Shown: piece after piece, positions 1-9,086 of the stretch
How positions within the stretch are numbered: position 1 is the first letter of the stretch
How the letters are laid out: the number at the start of each line of letters is the position of its first letter
Assembly: GCF_008330945.1 (NCBI RefSeq)
Contig: NZ_CP043488.1
Span: 1,612,001 to 1,676,000, forward strand
Reading direction: 5' to 3'
Length of the DNA stretch: 64,000 nt
From: Labrys sp. KNU-23
GTDB lineage: Bacteria; Pseudomonadota; Alphaproteobacteria; Rhizobiales; Labraceae
Position numbers and translations under genes: made by a program
Notes under the pieces: model-generated
What the model was told of the DNA's origin: nothing
Seen by the model: only the letters and a program-made list of their open reading frames with translations
Database searches by the model: none

Positions 1-11
1 AACAGGACAGG

Positions 12-1439
12 ATGCTGATCGGCGGCGAACTGGTGCACGCCTCGGGCGGCGAGTTCGACCTTTCCATCAACCCCGCCACCGAGGAGGTGATCGGCCGCTC
101 GCCACGTGGCACGGCCGAGGATGTCGAGCGCGCCTTTGCCGCCGCCGATGCCGCCTGGCCTGCCTGGGCCGCCCTCACCCCATCCGAACGCGGCGCCCGC
201 ATGCGCGCCTTTGGCGAGGCTTTGCGCGCCCGCGCCGAGGACTTCTTGAGGATCGAGGTCGCCGATACCGGCAACACCATCACGCCGATGCGCGGCGATG
301 TCGGCCACGCCGTCGACAGCCTGGTCTACTATGCCGGCCTCATCCACGAGCTCAAGGGCGAGACCATTCCGGCCACGGCCGAGAACCTGCATCTCACCCT
401 GCGGGAACCCTATGGCGTGGTGGCACGCATCGCGCCCTTCAACCACCCGCTGATGTTCGCCGTTGCCCGCACCGCCGCCATGCTGGCGGCCGGCAATGCG
501 GTGATCGTCAAGCCGCCGGAAACCAGCCCCCTGTCGGCGCTGCTGCTGGCCGAGGTCGCGCGCGAGGCCCTGCCTGCGGGTGTGTTCAACATCGTCACCG
601 GCCCCGGCGCCACGGTAGGCAATGCTATCGTCCGCCATCCCGGCATCAAGCGCATCGCCTTCATCGGCTCGCCCCAGACCGGCCGCGCCATCCAGCGCTC
701 GGCGGCAGAGGTGGCGGTCAAGCATGTGACGCTGGAGCTGGGCGGCAAGAATCCCCTGATCGCCTTTCCCGACACCGATCCCGACATCATCGCCGCCGCC
801 GCCGTACGCGGCATGAATTTCAGCTGGCAGGGCCAATCCTGCGGTTCGACCAGCCGCCTGCTCCTGCACGAGGACATCCACGATGCCGTGCTCGAACGCG
901 TGGTTTCGGCCGTTGCCGGCCTCAGGCTCGGCGATCCCTTCGACCCCGCTACCGACATGGGTCCGGTGAATTCACGCATCCAGCATGAAAAGGTGCTGTC
1001 CTTCTTCGAAACCGCCAGGCATGACGGCTCGCGCCTGATGACGGGCGGCCGCAAGCCTCCGGGGGAGCGTTTCGCCAAGGGGTTCTGGGTGGAGCCGACG
1101 GTCTATGCCGACGTCAAGCCCGGCATGCGGCTATGGCAGGAAGAAGTGTTCGGCCCGATCCTGTCGGTCGGGCGCTGGAAGACGGTGGACGAAGCGGTGG
1201 AGCTCGCCAACAGCACCGAATACGGCCTGACCGGCGCGGTGTGGACCCACGATATCCGCAACGCCCTCAACGTCGCCCGCAGGATCCGCTCCGGCCATGT
1301 CTGGATCAATGGCTGCTCCAACCATTTCCTCGGTGTTCCCTTCGGCGGCATGAAGAACTCCGGCGTCGGCCGCGAGGAAGGCATCGAAGAGATGGTCTCC
1401 TACACCGAGGCCAAGACCATCAACATCATGCTGGGGTGA
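12..1439 (+). CDS. NAD(P)-dependent aldehyde dehydrogenase
   Basis: Aldehyde dehydrogenase superfamily enzyme of 475 residues, the usual length, oxidising an aldehyde to the acid in the cytoplasm. Visible signatures are the APFNHP stretch near residue 137, the ELGGK catalytic-glutamate motif near 244, the GQSCGS segment holding the catalytic cysteine near 277, and EEVFGP near 377. The closest general class is betaine-aldehyde or hydroxymuconic-semialdehyde type, but the substrate cannot be read. The ATG follows AGGACAGG very closely, and an upstream start outside the window is possible. It faces the benzoate operon convergently and may belong to a separate operon entering from the left. Confidence 0.85.
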   Translation: MLIGGELVHASGGEFDLSINPATEEVIGRSPRGTAEDVERAFAAADAAWPAWAALTPSERGARMRAFGEALRARAEDFLRIEVADTGNTITPMRGDVGHAVDSLVYYAGLIHELKGETIPATAENLHLTLREPYGVVARIAPFNHPLMFAVARTAAMLAAGNAVIVKPPETSPLSALLLAEVAREALPAGVFNIVTGPGATVGNAIVRHPGIKRIAFIGSPQTGRAIQRSAAEVAVKHVTLELGGKNPLIAFPDTDPDIIAAAAVRGMNFSWQGQSCGSTSRLLLHEDIHDAVLERVVSAVAGLRLGDPFDPATDMGPVNSRIQHEKVLSFFETARHDGSRLMTGGRKPPGERFAKGFWVEPTVYADVKPGMRLWQEEVFGPILSVGRWKTVDEAVELANSTEYGLTGAVWTHDIRNALNVARRIRSGHVWINGCSNHFLGVPFGGMKNSGVGREEGIEEMVSYTEAKTINIMLG

Positions 1440-1593
1440 GCGAACAGCCCAGCACGGCCTTATTGCGCTCCTGATCATCTACAGCTCTTCGATCGCCGGC
1501 CGATCCAGGACAGGCGGTCCTGTACTGACAAGGTACGGTCTTCGCTGGATAGCTACTGCTTTTCCACGCCCGCGAATCTCAAGCTGGAATGTC

Positions 1594-2379
1594 TCAGCGA
1601 GATTCCAGAAAATCGGATAGCACGGCATTGAACGGCGATGAGGCTTCGACGTTGATGAGGTGTCGACCGACGAGTGAGACGTGCCGTCCCCGCTCGACGG
1701 CAGCGGCAAGGGCCTCGAGGTCGGAAGGAGGGCAAACCGGATCGTCCTCCCCGGAAATGGCAAGAACGGGGCTTGCTATCCGCCCGATCTCTCCACGAAG
1801 ATCGGCATTGGCAAGGGCGTTACAGCAGCCGACATATCCTTCCGGCACGGTCATCTCAAAACGGTCGAGGACGTTTCCCACGGCATCGGGATTGCTGGCG
1901 ATGAAGGCCGGCGTGAACCAGCGTTCAGCCGTGGCCGCCACGAAAGCGCCGAGACCGTCTCTCCGCACGGCTTCGATACGGGCATTCCAGCTTTCGGGCG
2001 TCCCGATCCGTGCGGCGGTGGCACAGAGGACGACCTTGCCGAGACGGTTCCCCGCATGGACGGCGAGCCATTGACCCGTCAGGCCGCCGAGGGAAAGGCC
2101 GCAGAAATGGGTCCGCTCGATAGCCAACGCGTCGAGTAGCGCCAGAACGTCGTTGCCGAGATCGGCAAGCGCATAGGGCACCAGCGGCGCCGAGGAAAGG
2201 CCATGGCCGCGCCGGTCGTAGCGTAGCACGCGGTAACTCCGCGACAGCGCCGACGCCTGTCCGTCCCACATGGTAAGGTCGGTTCCCAGCGAATTGCAGA
2301 ACAGCAGCCACGGCCTGTCCGCGGCATCGCCGTCGATGCGGTAGTGAAGGCGGTGACTGGCGAGATCGAGATAAGGCAT
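1594..2379 (-). CDS. pcaD: 3-oxoadipate enol-lactonase (alpha/beta hydrolase)
   Basis: Hydrolyses beta-ketoadipate enol-lactone to beta-ketoadipate, the step after muconolactone isomerase. The 261-residue protein has the alpha/beta-hydrolase core: oxyanion region FCNSLGT near residue 28, RYDRRGHG at 53-60, nucleophile elbow GLSLGG with Ser96, acidic residue in GEDDPVCP near 221, and His in GRHLINVE near 244. Length and motifs fit PcaD. I chose the ATG at 2379; a GTG 18 bases upstream is in frame but equally weak in ribosome-binding sequence. It is the last gene of the cat-ben operon, 75 bases after the carrier gene, and completes the catechol branch down to beta-ketoadipate. Confidence 0.85.
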   Translation of the reverse strand: MPYLDLASHRLHYRIDGDAADRPWLLFCNSLGTDLTMWDGQASALSRSYRVLRYDRRGHGLSSAPLVPYALADLGNDVLALLDALAIERTHFCGLSLGGLTGQWLAVHAGNRLGKVVLCATAARIGTPESWNARIEAVRRDGLGAFVAATAERWFTPAFIASNPDAVGNVLDRFEMTVPEGYVGCCNALANADLRGEIGRIASPVLAISGEDDPVCPPSDLEALAAAVERGRHVSLVGRHLINVEASSPFNAVLSDFLESR

Positions 2380-2454
2380 GGCGGCTTTCGGCGTCACTAC
2401 GAGGGGGAAAAGCGACGACCGGCAGGTGCTTGCTTGCCGATCGTCGCCCGTTGC

Positions 2455-3786
2455 TCATATCGCGGCGAGCTGGCCGGTTTCGGCGCTGCGGGCATTGGCG
2501 ACTGCGAAGACCAGCATGGCGATGGTCGAGACCAGAGCGGGAATGGCGAAGATCAGAAAATTCTGCTGCAGCGGAAATTCCCTCGCGAGCAACATGCCAC
2601 CGAGCGTCGGGCCGACGATGGCGCCAATGCGCCCCACGCCGGAAGCCCAGCCCAGCCCCGTCGAGCGAATGGAGAGGTTGTAGAGCTGGGCGACGCTCGC
2701 ATAGAGCAGGATCTGCGTGCCGATGGTGCTGGCGCCCGCGATGAAGACCATCAGGAACAGGAGGCCGGCCGGCGGATTGCTGCCGATCAGCGCGATGGAG
2801 GCCGCGGCCGCGGCGAAGAAGCCGATCACCACCTTCGGCAGGCCCAAACGATCCCCCAGCCAGCCGCCGGCGACAGCCCCGGCCATGCCGCCGAAGTTCA
2901 GCGAAAACAGGCTGAGCAGGCTGGCCTTCTCGGCATAGCCGGCCTCCTGCAATACCTTCGGCAGCCAGGAGGAGAGCAGGTAGACCAGCAGCAGGCAGCA
3001 GAAGAAGGCGATCCAGAGCATGAGCGTGCGCAAGGCGCGCTGGTGGCGGAACAATTCGAGGATCGAGGCGGACGTCCCCTTGCTTTCCGTGAAAACCAGC
3101 GTGTCGCCGCTTTCGAGCTTGGCGGAGGGCAGGATGCGCGCATAGATGGCCCGCGCTTTCTGCTGCTCGCCCTGGCGGATCAGGAAGCCGAGCGATTCCG
3201 GCAGTTTCCACAGGATGAAAGGCAGGAGGAGGAGCGGCACCGCGGCGACGAAGAACATCGGCTTCCAGCCATGATGCGGGATGAGGCCGATGCCGAGCCC
3301 GGCCGCCACCATGCCGCCGACGGAATAGCCGGAGAACATCAGCGCCACCATGGTGCCGCGCAGGCGCTTGGGAGCATATTCGTTCATCAGCGCCACCGCG
3401 TTGGGCATCAGGCCGCCGCAGCCGAGGCCGGCGATGAAGCGGAAGATCTTGAACTGGTCCGGTGAGGTGGCAAAACCGGTCGCCAGGGTGGCGATGGTGA
3501 ACAGCAGGAAGCTGATCGCGATGCCCTTCTTGCGGCCGATCCGGTCGGCGAGCGTCCCGAGGACCAGCGCACCGAACATCATGCCGAACAGTGCCCAGGC
3601 CTGCAGCACCCCGGCCTGCGGCTTGCTCAGGCCCCATTCGGCGATCAGCGTCGGCAGTACCGTGCCGGCCACGAAGACATCATAGCCGTCGACGATCAGC
3701 AGCAGGGCGCAAAGCGCCACCACCGCCCACTGGAACGGCCCGAACGGATTGTTGTCGATCGCTTCGATCACATCGATCTTGCGCAT
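2455..3786 (-). CDS. benK: MFS aromatic acid:H+ symporter (BenK-like)
   Basis: Major facilitator of the AAHS family, 443 residues with about 12 membrane segments, probably importing benzoate or a related aromatic acid across the inner membrane. TM1 carries the DGYDVFVAGTVLP motif (about residues 33-45), where the Asp is characteristic of aromatic acid symporters. The TM2-3 loop carries GTLADRIGRKKG near residue 80 and the TM8-9 loop carries GDRLGLPK. The ATG at 3786 is preceded by GGGGGGAAC. The frame stays open upstream through benD in antisense phase, so longer starts are artefacts. It lies 71 bases after benD in the same operon. The symbol is by role; PcaK or MhpT-like specificity is not excluded. 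Confidence 0.8.
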   Translation of the reverse strand: MRKIDVIEAIDNNPFGPFQWAVVALCALLLIVDGYDVFVAGTVLPTLIAEWGLSKPQAGVLQAWALFGMMFGALVLGTLADRIGRKKGIAISFLLFTIATLATGFATSPDQFKIFRFIAGLGCGGLMPNAVALMNEYAPKRLRGTMVALMFSGYSVGGMVAAGLGIGLIPHHGWKPMFFVAAVPLLLLPFILWKLPESLGFLIRQGEQQKARAIYARILPSAKLESGDTLVFTESKGTSASILELFRHQRALRTLMLWIAFFCCLLLVYLLSSWLPKVLQEAGYAEKASLLSLFSLNFGGMAGAVAGGWLGDRLGLPKVVIGFFAAAAASIALIGSNPPAGLLFLMVFIAGASTIGTQILLYASVAQLYNLSIRSTGLGWASGVGRIGAIVGPTLGGMLLAREFPLQQNFLIFAIPALVSTIAMLVFAVANARSAETGQLAAI

Positions 3787-3857
3787 TGTCGTTCCCCCCG
3801 ATTGTCTTGGACATCTCAGCCCAGATCGCTTCAGCCAGGTCTTTTCAGGCAGTCTTT

Positions 3858-4643
3858 TCAACCCAGGTCCCCACCGGCGACCGGCAACACGCTGCCCGTG
3901 ATATAGGATGCCTCGTCCGAGGCGAGGAACAGGATCGGCGCCGCCTGCTCCTCGATGGTGGCGTAGCGTTTCATGAAGCTCGACTGCTTCACCTGGCTCA
4001 CCACTTCGGCCATCCAAGCCTTTTCTCGGTCCGTATCGCCTGCGGCGTTGCGTGGAACGCGGCGCGGCGGCGCTTCGGTGCCGCCCGGCGCAGTCGCAAC
4101 CACGCGGATGCCGAAGCCGGCCATCTCCATCGCCAGCGATTGCGTGATGGCGTTGACGCCGCCCTTGGCCGCCGAATAGGGCAGGCGATGGATGCCGCGC
4201 GTCGCATTGGAGGAGACGTTGACGATGGTGCCGCCGCCTCGGGCGACCAGCAAAGGCAGCACCGCATGGCAGCAATAGAGCGTCGGCATCAGCGAACGGC
4301 GGATTTCCGCGTCGATCTGCTGCGGCTCGAATTCGAGAAAAGGCCGCATGCGGATGGCACCGCCGACATTGTTGATGAGGATGTCGATGCCCCCGAACCT
4401 GTCGGCGGCAAAGCGCATCGCCGCAGCGGCCCCCTCATGGGTTTCGAGATCGGCGCTGAAGGCGGCCGTCTCACCGCCCGCTTGCGCCGCCACCTCGGCG
4501 ACGAAATCGGCACGGTCGACGAACAGCACACGGCCGCCTTCCCGCGCCGCGCGGATCGCCACAGCGCGACCGATGCCCTGCGCCGCCCCGGTCACCACCA
4601 GCACCTTGCCGGCGAAGCGGTCGGTGAAGCACGCCGGGTTCAT
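3858..4643 (-). CDS. benD: 1,6-dihydroxycyclohexa-2,4-diene-1-carboxylate dehydrogenase
   Basis: Short-chain dehydrogenase of 261 residues that oxidises and decarboxylates benzoate cis-diol to catechol with NAD+. Visible motifs are the TGAAQGIGRAV nucleotide-binding glycine motif (about 19-29), NNVGG near residue 90, the catalytic Ser in NVSS, and YSAAK near 155. The GTEAPPRRVPRN stretch near residue 187 is typical of BenD/XylL and sets it apart from generic SDRs. Its ATG overlaps the benC stop by four bases, so translation is probably coupled. Confidence 0.9.
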   Translation of the reverse strand: MNPACFTDRFAGKVLVVTGAAQGIGRAVAIRAAREGGRVLFVDRADFVAEVAAQAGGETAAFSADLETHEGAAAAMRFAADRFGGIDILINNVGGAIRMRPFLEFEPQQIDAEIRRSLMPTLYCCHAVLPLLVARGGGTIVNVSSNATRGIHRLPYSAAKGGVNAITQSLAMEMAGFGIRVVATAPGGTEAPPRRVPRNAAGDTDREKAWMAEVVSQVKQSSFMKRYATIEEQAAPILFLASDEASYITGSVLPVAGGDLG

Positions 4644-5668
4644 GCCGCTTCCTTCGCCGGGGCGTTCGGCGTGAACTTCTCATAGTGGAAGCTTGCGGGC
4701 TTCACGCCATTCTCGTCGAAATGCCGGCGCACCGCATCGACCATCGGCGGCGGGCCGCAGAGATAGACGTCGACGTCGCCGCCATGCAGAACCTCGGCGG
4801 GCATGTGCTGCGTCACCCAGCCCTTGCGCGGATGGCTGGAGGCTTCCTCGGCCACCACGGTGGTAAAGGTGAAGTTCGGCAGGCGAGCGGCATAGGCCGC
4901 GATTTCGTCGACGAGAACCAAATCGAGATCGCGGGTGACGCCATAGATCAGGTGGGCCACCTGCTCTGACCCCGTGCGGGCAAGGACCTCAAGCATCGAG
5001 AGGAAGGGCGCGAGCCCCGTGCCGCCGGCAAGGAAGAGGAGAGGACGCTTCACGTCCCTCAGATAGAAGCTGCCCAGCGGGCCGGTGAGGTCGAGCCTGT
5101 CGCCGGGCTTGGCCCCGGCGAGCCATCCGCTCATCACCCCATCGGGGATCTTCTTGATCAGGAAGCCGAGACGCCGACCGCCTGGCGCCGAGGAGAAGGA
5201 ATAGGAGCGGTTCTGGCCGCTGCCCGGCACATCGATATTGACATATTGGCCGGGCAGGAAGACGGGCGCGGCGGCGGCATCCACCTCCAGTTCCAGCACG
5301 ATCGCGGCGTCGCGATGCGGTGTCACGGCCGCCACCGTGGCGGCGAATTTCTGGTGGCCGGTCTTGCAGGCGAGCGAAGTCGTCGGCACCGCGAGGACGC
5401 AATCGCTCGAAGGCACCATCTGGCAGGTCAGCACCAGGCCCTCCGCCGCCTCGTCCTCGGTCAGGGCATCCTCGATGAAATCACTGCCGAGATCGTAGGC
5501 ACCGCTTTCGGCGCGGCACTTGCAGGTGCCGCACACGCCGTCGGAGCAGTCCATCGGCAGGTTGATCTTGTTGCGGAAGGCGGCATCGAGAACCTTCTCG
5601 CCCTGCTTGCAATCGACGAAACGGGTGACCCCATCCTCGAAGTTCAATGCGATCGTGTAGAAGGTCAT
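4640..5668 (-). CDS. benC: Benzoate 1,2-dioxygenase electron-transfer reductase
   Basis: Passes electrons from NADH through FAD and a [2Fe-2S] cluster to the BenAB oxygenase. The 342-residue protein has an N-terminal plant-type ferredoxin domain with Cys41, Cys46, Cys49 and Cys82 as cluster ligands. This is followed by a ferredoxin-NADP reductase module: RSYSFSS for FAD, GGTGLAPFLSML for nucleotide binding and CGPPPMV near the C-terminus. Domain order and length match BenC/XylZ. A strong GGAGAGGAGGGG precedes the ATG. It lies 36 bases after benB and overlaps benD by ATGA. Confidence 0.93.
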   Translation of the reverse strand: MTFYTIALNFEDGVTRFVDCKQGEKVLDAAFRNKINLPMDCSDGVCGTCKCRAESGAYDLGSDFIEDALTEDEAAEGLVLTCQMVPSSDCVLAVPTTSLACKTGHQKFAATVAAVTPHRDAAIVLELEVDAAAAPVFLPGQYVNIDVPGSGQNRSYSFSSAPGGRRLGFLIKKIPDGVMSGWLAGAKPGDRLDLTGPLGSFYLRDVKRPLLFLAGGTGLAPFLSMLEVLARTGSEQVAHLIYGVTRDLDLVLVDEIAAYAARLPNFTFTTVVAEEASSHPRKGWVTQHMPAEVLHGGDVDVYLCGPPPMVDAVRRHFDENGVKPASFHYEKFTPNAPAKEAA

Positions 5669-5704
5669 GGACCCCTCCTCTCCGTTCCTGTCCGGCCGGT
5701 GCCG

Positions 5705-6193
5705 TCAGATGTGGTAGACGTCGATGACCTGGCGGATATAGTCGTTCTTCAGGACGATTTTCTTGTTTGAGATCAGCAGCTTGTCGCCATCCTGGCGCAA
5801 CGTGACGAACATGGTGCCGAAGAACTGGTCGGTGACCTTGTAGCGGTGGTTGAGCGTGTGGAAATTGTAGCGCACGTCTACCTCGCCACCGCGGTCGGCC
5901 GTCACCTCGACATTGATGACGCTGTGGCTGGTGCGCGGCTCCGGCGTCGAGGCGCCGGACCTTTCGGTCTTGATGCGGAAGACGCGGTCCTCCAGGCCCT
6001 CCCGGCTCGGATAGTAGATCAGCGAGATCTGCGCATGCGGGTCTTCGGTGATCGCATCATCATCGTCCCAGGCCGGCATCCAGTAGGTGACGTCGGGCGC
6101 ATAGCAGGTCAGCCATTCGTCCCATTGGCGATCGTCGAGAAGGCGCGCCTCCCGGAACAGGAATGCGCGAACGGCATCGTAGGACACACTCAT
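5705..6193 (-). CDS. benB: Benzoate 1,2-dioxygenase small (beta) subunit
   Basis: The 162-residue beta subunit of the aromatic-ring-hydroxylating dioxygenase, with the usual NTF2-like fold and a structural role in the alpha3-beta3 oxygenase. The sequence shows the family pattern of [15 protein letters not shown] near residue 23 and a C-terminal [21 protein letters not shown] end. I placed the start at the ATG overlapping the benA stop by four bases (ATGA), because the frame merely stays open further upstream. Tight coupling with benA suits a 1:1 subunit pair. Confidence 0.93.
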   Translation of the reverse strand: MSVSYDAVRAFLFREARLLDDRQWDEWLTCYAPDVTYWMPAWDDDDAITEDPHAQISLIYYPSREGLEDRVFRIKTERSGASTPEPRTSHSVINVEVTADRGGEVDVRYNFHTLNHRYKVTDQFFGTMFVTLRQDGDKLLISNKKIVLKNDYIRQVIDVYHI

Positions 6194-7548
6194 GCGGCCA
6201 CTCCCTTCCTCTCGGCAGCGAGCGCCCGGCGCATCACCGTCGCCCAATATTCGTGCTGGCGGACGAACAGCCCCTCGTCCTCGCTGCGCTCGCCCGAGAG
6301 CAGCGGCTCAAGGCCCATCCGCCTGGCATTGTCGTCGGGACCGTCGATCCAGAGCGGCGCACCGCGCGACAGGTCGTTCCACAGCGCCGCCGTACCGGCA
6401 TAGCCGGACTGGCAGGCGCGGAACTCCTCGAGATCGTCGGCCGTGCCCATGCCGGAGACGTTGAAGAAATCCTCGTATTGGCGGATGCGCAGCGCCCGGT
6501 CTTCCGCACCCTCGCCCTTCGGGGCGAAGCAGAAGATGCTGACCTCCGTCTTGTCGACGCTGATGGGGCGCGTCACGCGGATCTGCGTGCTGAACTGGTC
6601 CATCAGGAAGAGGTTGGGATAGACGCACAGATTGCGGGTCTGGTTGATGATGAAATCGGCCTTGTCGGCGCCGACGCGCTCGCGGATCTTCTCGCGTTGG
6701 CCGTAGACCGGGCGGACCTCCGGATTCATCGTGTTGGTCCACAACAGGATGTGGCCGTTCTCGAAGCCATAGACGCCGGCGACCGATTTGCTCCACGAAT
6801 TGGCGTCGACCGCCTTGGTGCCTTCCTCGCTGCGGCGGCCCATGGTGGCGGCATAGTTCCAGTGGACGGAGGAGACATGGTAGCCGTCGCAGCCATTCTC
6901 CATCTGGAGTTTCCAGTTGCCGTCGTAGATGTAGGAGGAATTGCCCCGCAGCACCTCCAGCCCGTCCGGCGCCTGGTCGACGATCTGGTCGATGATGATC
7001 CGCGCTTGCCCGAGGAAGTCGGTCAGAGGCGCCACGTCCTCCTTCAGGCTGCCGAACAGGAAGCCGCGATAATTCTCGAAGCGTGCGACGCGCGTCAGGT
7101 CGTGCGAGCCGTTCTTGGCGAACTGCTCGGGATATTGCGTGGTCTTTTCGTCCTTCACCTTCAGGAGCCTGCCGGTGTTGGAGAAGGTCCAGCCGTGGAA
7201 CGGGCAGGTGAAGCTGCCCTTGTTGCCGTGCTTGCGGCGGCAGAGCATCGCCCCGCGATGCGCGCAGGCATTGATGACGGCGTTGAGGGTGCCGGCCTTG
7301 TCGCGGGTGATCACCACCGGCTGGCGGCCGATATAAGTCGTGTAATAGTCGTTGTTGTCGGGGATCTGGCTTTCATGGGCCAGATAGACCCAGTTGCTCT
7401 CGAAGATGTGCTTCATCTCCAGCGCGAACAGGTCAGCGTCGGTGAAGATGTCGCGGCGGCAGCGAAACACGCCGGCCTCGTGATCATCCTGCACGGCAGT
7501 GGCGAGCAGATGATCGAGATCACGGGCCTTGTCGATGATTGCGGACAT
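6190..7548 (-). CDS. benA: Benzoate 1,2-dioxygenase large (alpha) subunit
   Basis: Catalytic subunit that adds O2 to benzoate giving the cis-1,2-diol carboxylate. At 452 residues it has the expected size. The Rieske [2Fe-2S] ligands are Cys95-x-His97 and Cys115-x2-His118. The mononuclear iron facial triad is started by the D221-x2-H224-x4-H229 arrangement in the [10 protein letters not shown] stretch. The ATG has GGGAGAG eight bases upstream. It is separated from catA by 226 bases holding two large palindromes, yet remains co-directional with the cat genes. Toluate or anthranilate specificity cannot be wholly excluded, but benD and catABC make benzoate the best substrate. Confidence 0.93.
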   Translation of the reverse strand: MSAIIDKARDLDHLLATAVQDDHEAGVFRCRRDIFTDADLFALEMKHIFESNWVYLAHESQIPDNNDYYTTYIGRQPVVITRDKAGTLNAVINACAHRGAMLCRRKHGNKGSFTCPFHGWTFSNTGRLLKVKDEKTTQYPEQFAKNGSHDLTRVARFENYRGFLFGSLKEDVAPLTDFLGQARIIIDQIVDQAPDGLEVLRGNSSYIYDGNWKLQMENGCDGYHVSSVHWNYAATMGRRSEEGTKAVDANSWSKSVAGVYGFENGHILLWTNTMNPEVRPVYGQREKIRERVGADKADFIINQTRNLCVYPNLFLMDQFSTQIRVTRPISVDKTEVSIFCFAPKGEGAEDRALRIRQYEDFFNVSGMGTADDLEEFRACQSGYAGTAALWNDLSRGAPLWIDGPDDNARRMGLEPLLSGERSEDEGLFVRQHEYWATVMRRALAAERKGVAA

Positions 7549-7652
7549 GACTTCTCTCCCGCAGGGGACGGCGGTCGGCGCGGCCCTTGCAACGATGTCG
7601 ATGATCGGGGTGGATGGAGCGGCCGCCAGGGCCGCTGGTGCCGCCGCCGGCT

Positions 7653-7700
7653 AAAGCGTTTTGCGATTTGGTGAATTCACCGAGAATCGCAAAGACGCTT
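7653..7700. repeat. Imperfect 48-bp palindrome centred on GGTGAATTCACC
   Basis: The arms AAGCGTTTTGCGATT and AATCGCAAAGACGCTT pair imperfectly around a perfect 12-bp palindrome, GGTGAATTCACC. It lies between catA and benA inside the operon. It resembles the intergenic palindromic repeats scattered through Hyphomicrobiales genomes, but copy number cannot be judged here. It may act as an mRNA-stabilising or partly terminating hairpin. Confidence 0.65.
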
Positions 7701-7736
7701 CCGCCAATCCTCTGGGTTGGCTTGGGAACAAGGAGT

Positions 7737-7777
7737 TAGAGCAAACAAGCGTTCATGCTTGAACGCGTTTTGCTCTA
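7737..7777. repeat. 41-bp palindrome forming the catA stop codon
   Basis: The arms TAGAGCAAA and TTTTGCTCTA, with inner CGTTC and GAACG, make a long imperfect hairpin. Its outermost bases (7775-7777) are the TAG stop of catA on the minus strand, so the element reaches exactly to the end of that gene. It lies 36 bases from the 7653-7700 palindrome, and the two together look like a composite intergenic repeat. Confidence 0.65.
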
Positions 7778-8713
7778 GGCCGCGGCGCGCTTGCGCTGGT
7801 CGTTGATCTGGTTGTCGACGCCGTCGACTAGCGCGGTCAGATGGATGTCGAACACGATCTCGGCGAAGGGCCCCTCCAGCCCATTGGCCGCGATGCTGGC
7901 CGCGTCAGTCCGCTCGACGACGGCTGGAACGAGGCCGTCGCGGGTGGCATAGGCGAAGTCGTCATTGACCAGCGGATCGCCCTCGATGTTGATCTGGGTC
8001 GTCAGCTTGCGATGGCCTTCGCCACTGATGAAGAGGTGGATATGGGCCGGGCGCTGGCCATGGCGGCCAAGGGCAGAGAGCAGCTTTTCCGTCGGGCTGC
8101 CCGGCGGCACGCCATAGCCGTTCGGCACGATGCTGCGGAATTTGTAGCGGCCCTCGCCGTCGGCAAGGATGGTGCGGCGCATGTTGAAGGGCGCCTGCTT
8201 TCCGGTCGGATCGAAATGCGAGTAGAAGCCGCGGGTGTCGCAGTGCCAGACCTCGACGGTCGCACCCGGCAGCGGCCGGCCGTCGGCACCGCGGACGGTG
8301 CCGTGCATGATCAGCGTATGGCCGTTCGTATCCGTGCCGTCGTCGAGACGGGCGAAGCCATGCGAGACCGGCGCTCCGGCGACATAGAGCGGTCCCTCGA
8401 TCGTGCGCGGCGTCGGGTTGTCGATGCCGAGCTCCGCGTCGATCGCGTCGAGGCGTTCGTCGAGGAAGTGATCGAGGCCGAGGCCGGGCGAAATCAAGCC
8501 AGCTTGTCCGGCCGCGCCGATATCGTTGAGCCAGGCGATGGCTGTCCAGTATTCGTCCGGGGTGATATCGAGATCGTCGATCGCCTTGAACAGGTCCGAC
8601 ATGATCCGATGGACGATGTGCTTGACGCGCGGATTGCCGCCGTCCTTGTCGAGTCCGCTCAGGACCTTCAGGAAATCCTGGATGTCGGGCCTTGCGAAGA
8701 TCTTCACGCTCAT
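7775..8713 (-). CDS. catA: Catechol 1,2-dioxygenase
   Basis: Intradiol ring cleavage of catechol to cis,cis-muconate using non-haem Fe(III). All four iron ligands are visible and numbered as in well-studied CatA proteins: Tyr164 (RGFYSHFD), Tyr200 (PNGYGVP), His224 and His226 (RPAHIHLF). The 312-residue length is normal, and the first 100 residues form the helical dimerisation domain. Start ATG has GGAGGATTGAA directly upstream. It follows catC by 72 bases and precedes benA. Confidence 0.95.
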   Translation of the reverse strand: MSVKIFARPDIQDFLKVLSGLDKDGGNPRVKHIVHRIMSDLFKAIDDLDITPDEYWTAIAWLNDIGAAGQAGLISPGLGLDHFLDERLDAIDAELGIDNPTPRTIEGPLYVAGAPVSHGFARLDDGTDTNGHTLIMHGTVRGADGRPLPGATVEVWHCDTRGFYSHFDPTGKQAPFNMRRTILADGEGRYKFRSIVPNGYGVPPGSPTEKLLSALGRHGQRPAHIHLFISGEGHRKLTTQINIEGDPLVNDDFAYATRDGLVPAVVERTDAASIAANGLEGPFAEIVFDIHLTALVDGVDNQINDQRKRAAA

Positions 8714-8785
8714 TTCAATCCTCCATTTATTGCTTTTGAATTTATGGGGGCCTCGTCATCGTGGTCGCCCCGGGGCGCGGTGACG

Positions 8786-9076
8786 TCAGCCATCACCGTC
8801 GCGGATCGAGGAGGGGTGTCGCAGCAGCGGGGCCACCTCGATACGCATGAACTTGAACAGCGGCAGGCCCGAGAGGATCTCGTGCAGTTCCGCATTGTCC
8901 TTCACATCGAACACGCTGTAGTTCGCGTAGGCACCGGCAATACGCCAGATATGCCGCCACTTGCCGCTGCGCTGCAGTGCCTGCGAATAGGCCTTTTCCT
9001 TGGCGATGATCTCGGCCGCCTCACTCGCGGGCAGGTCGTGGGGGATGTTCACATCCATCCTGACGTGGAACAGCAT
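8786..9076 (-). CDS. catC: Muconolactone delta-isomerase
   Basis: Isomerises (+)-muconolactone to beta-ketoadipate enol-lactone. The 96-residue protein is the standard size, beginning MLFHVRMDVNIP and containing the EKAYSQALQRSGKWRHIWRI-type region (residues about 27-46) conserved in CatC, with ferredoxin-like fold. The ATG follows GGAGAGAGCC. It sits between catB (10 bases away) and catA, the classical muconate branch. Confidence 0.93.
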   Translation of the reverse strand: MLFHVRMDVNIPHDLPASEAAEIIAKEKAYSQALQRSGKWRHIWRIAGAYANYSVFDVKDNAELHEILSGLPLFKFMRIEVAPLLRHPSSIRDGDG

Positions 9077-9086
9077 GGCTCTCTCC

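Noticed and set aside
1506..1522. CAGGAC-N5-GTCCTG dyad between the aldehyde dehydrogenase and pcaD
   Set aside because: Short stem without T-run; too weak to call a terminator although the position between convergent genes fits.
1925..3637. Long open frame antisense-phase through the carrier gene and pcaD
   Set aside because: It is a shifted frame of the MFS gene and pcaD, arginine- and proline-rich without any domain, as expected in high-GC DNA.
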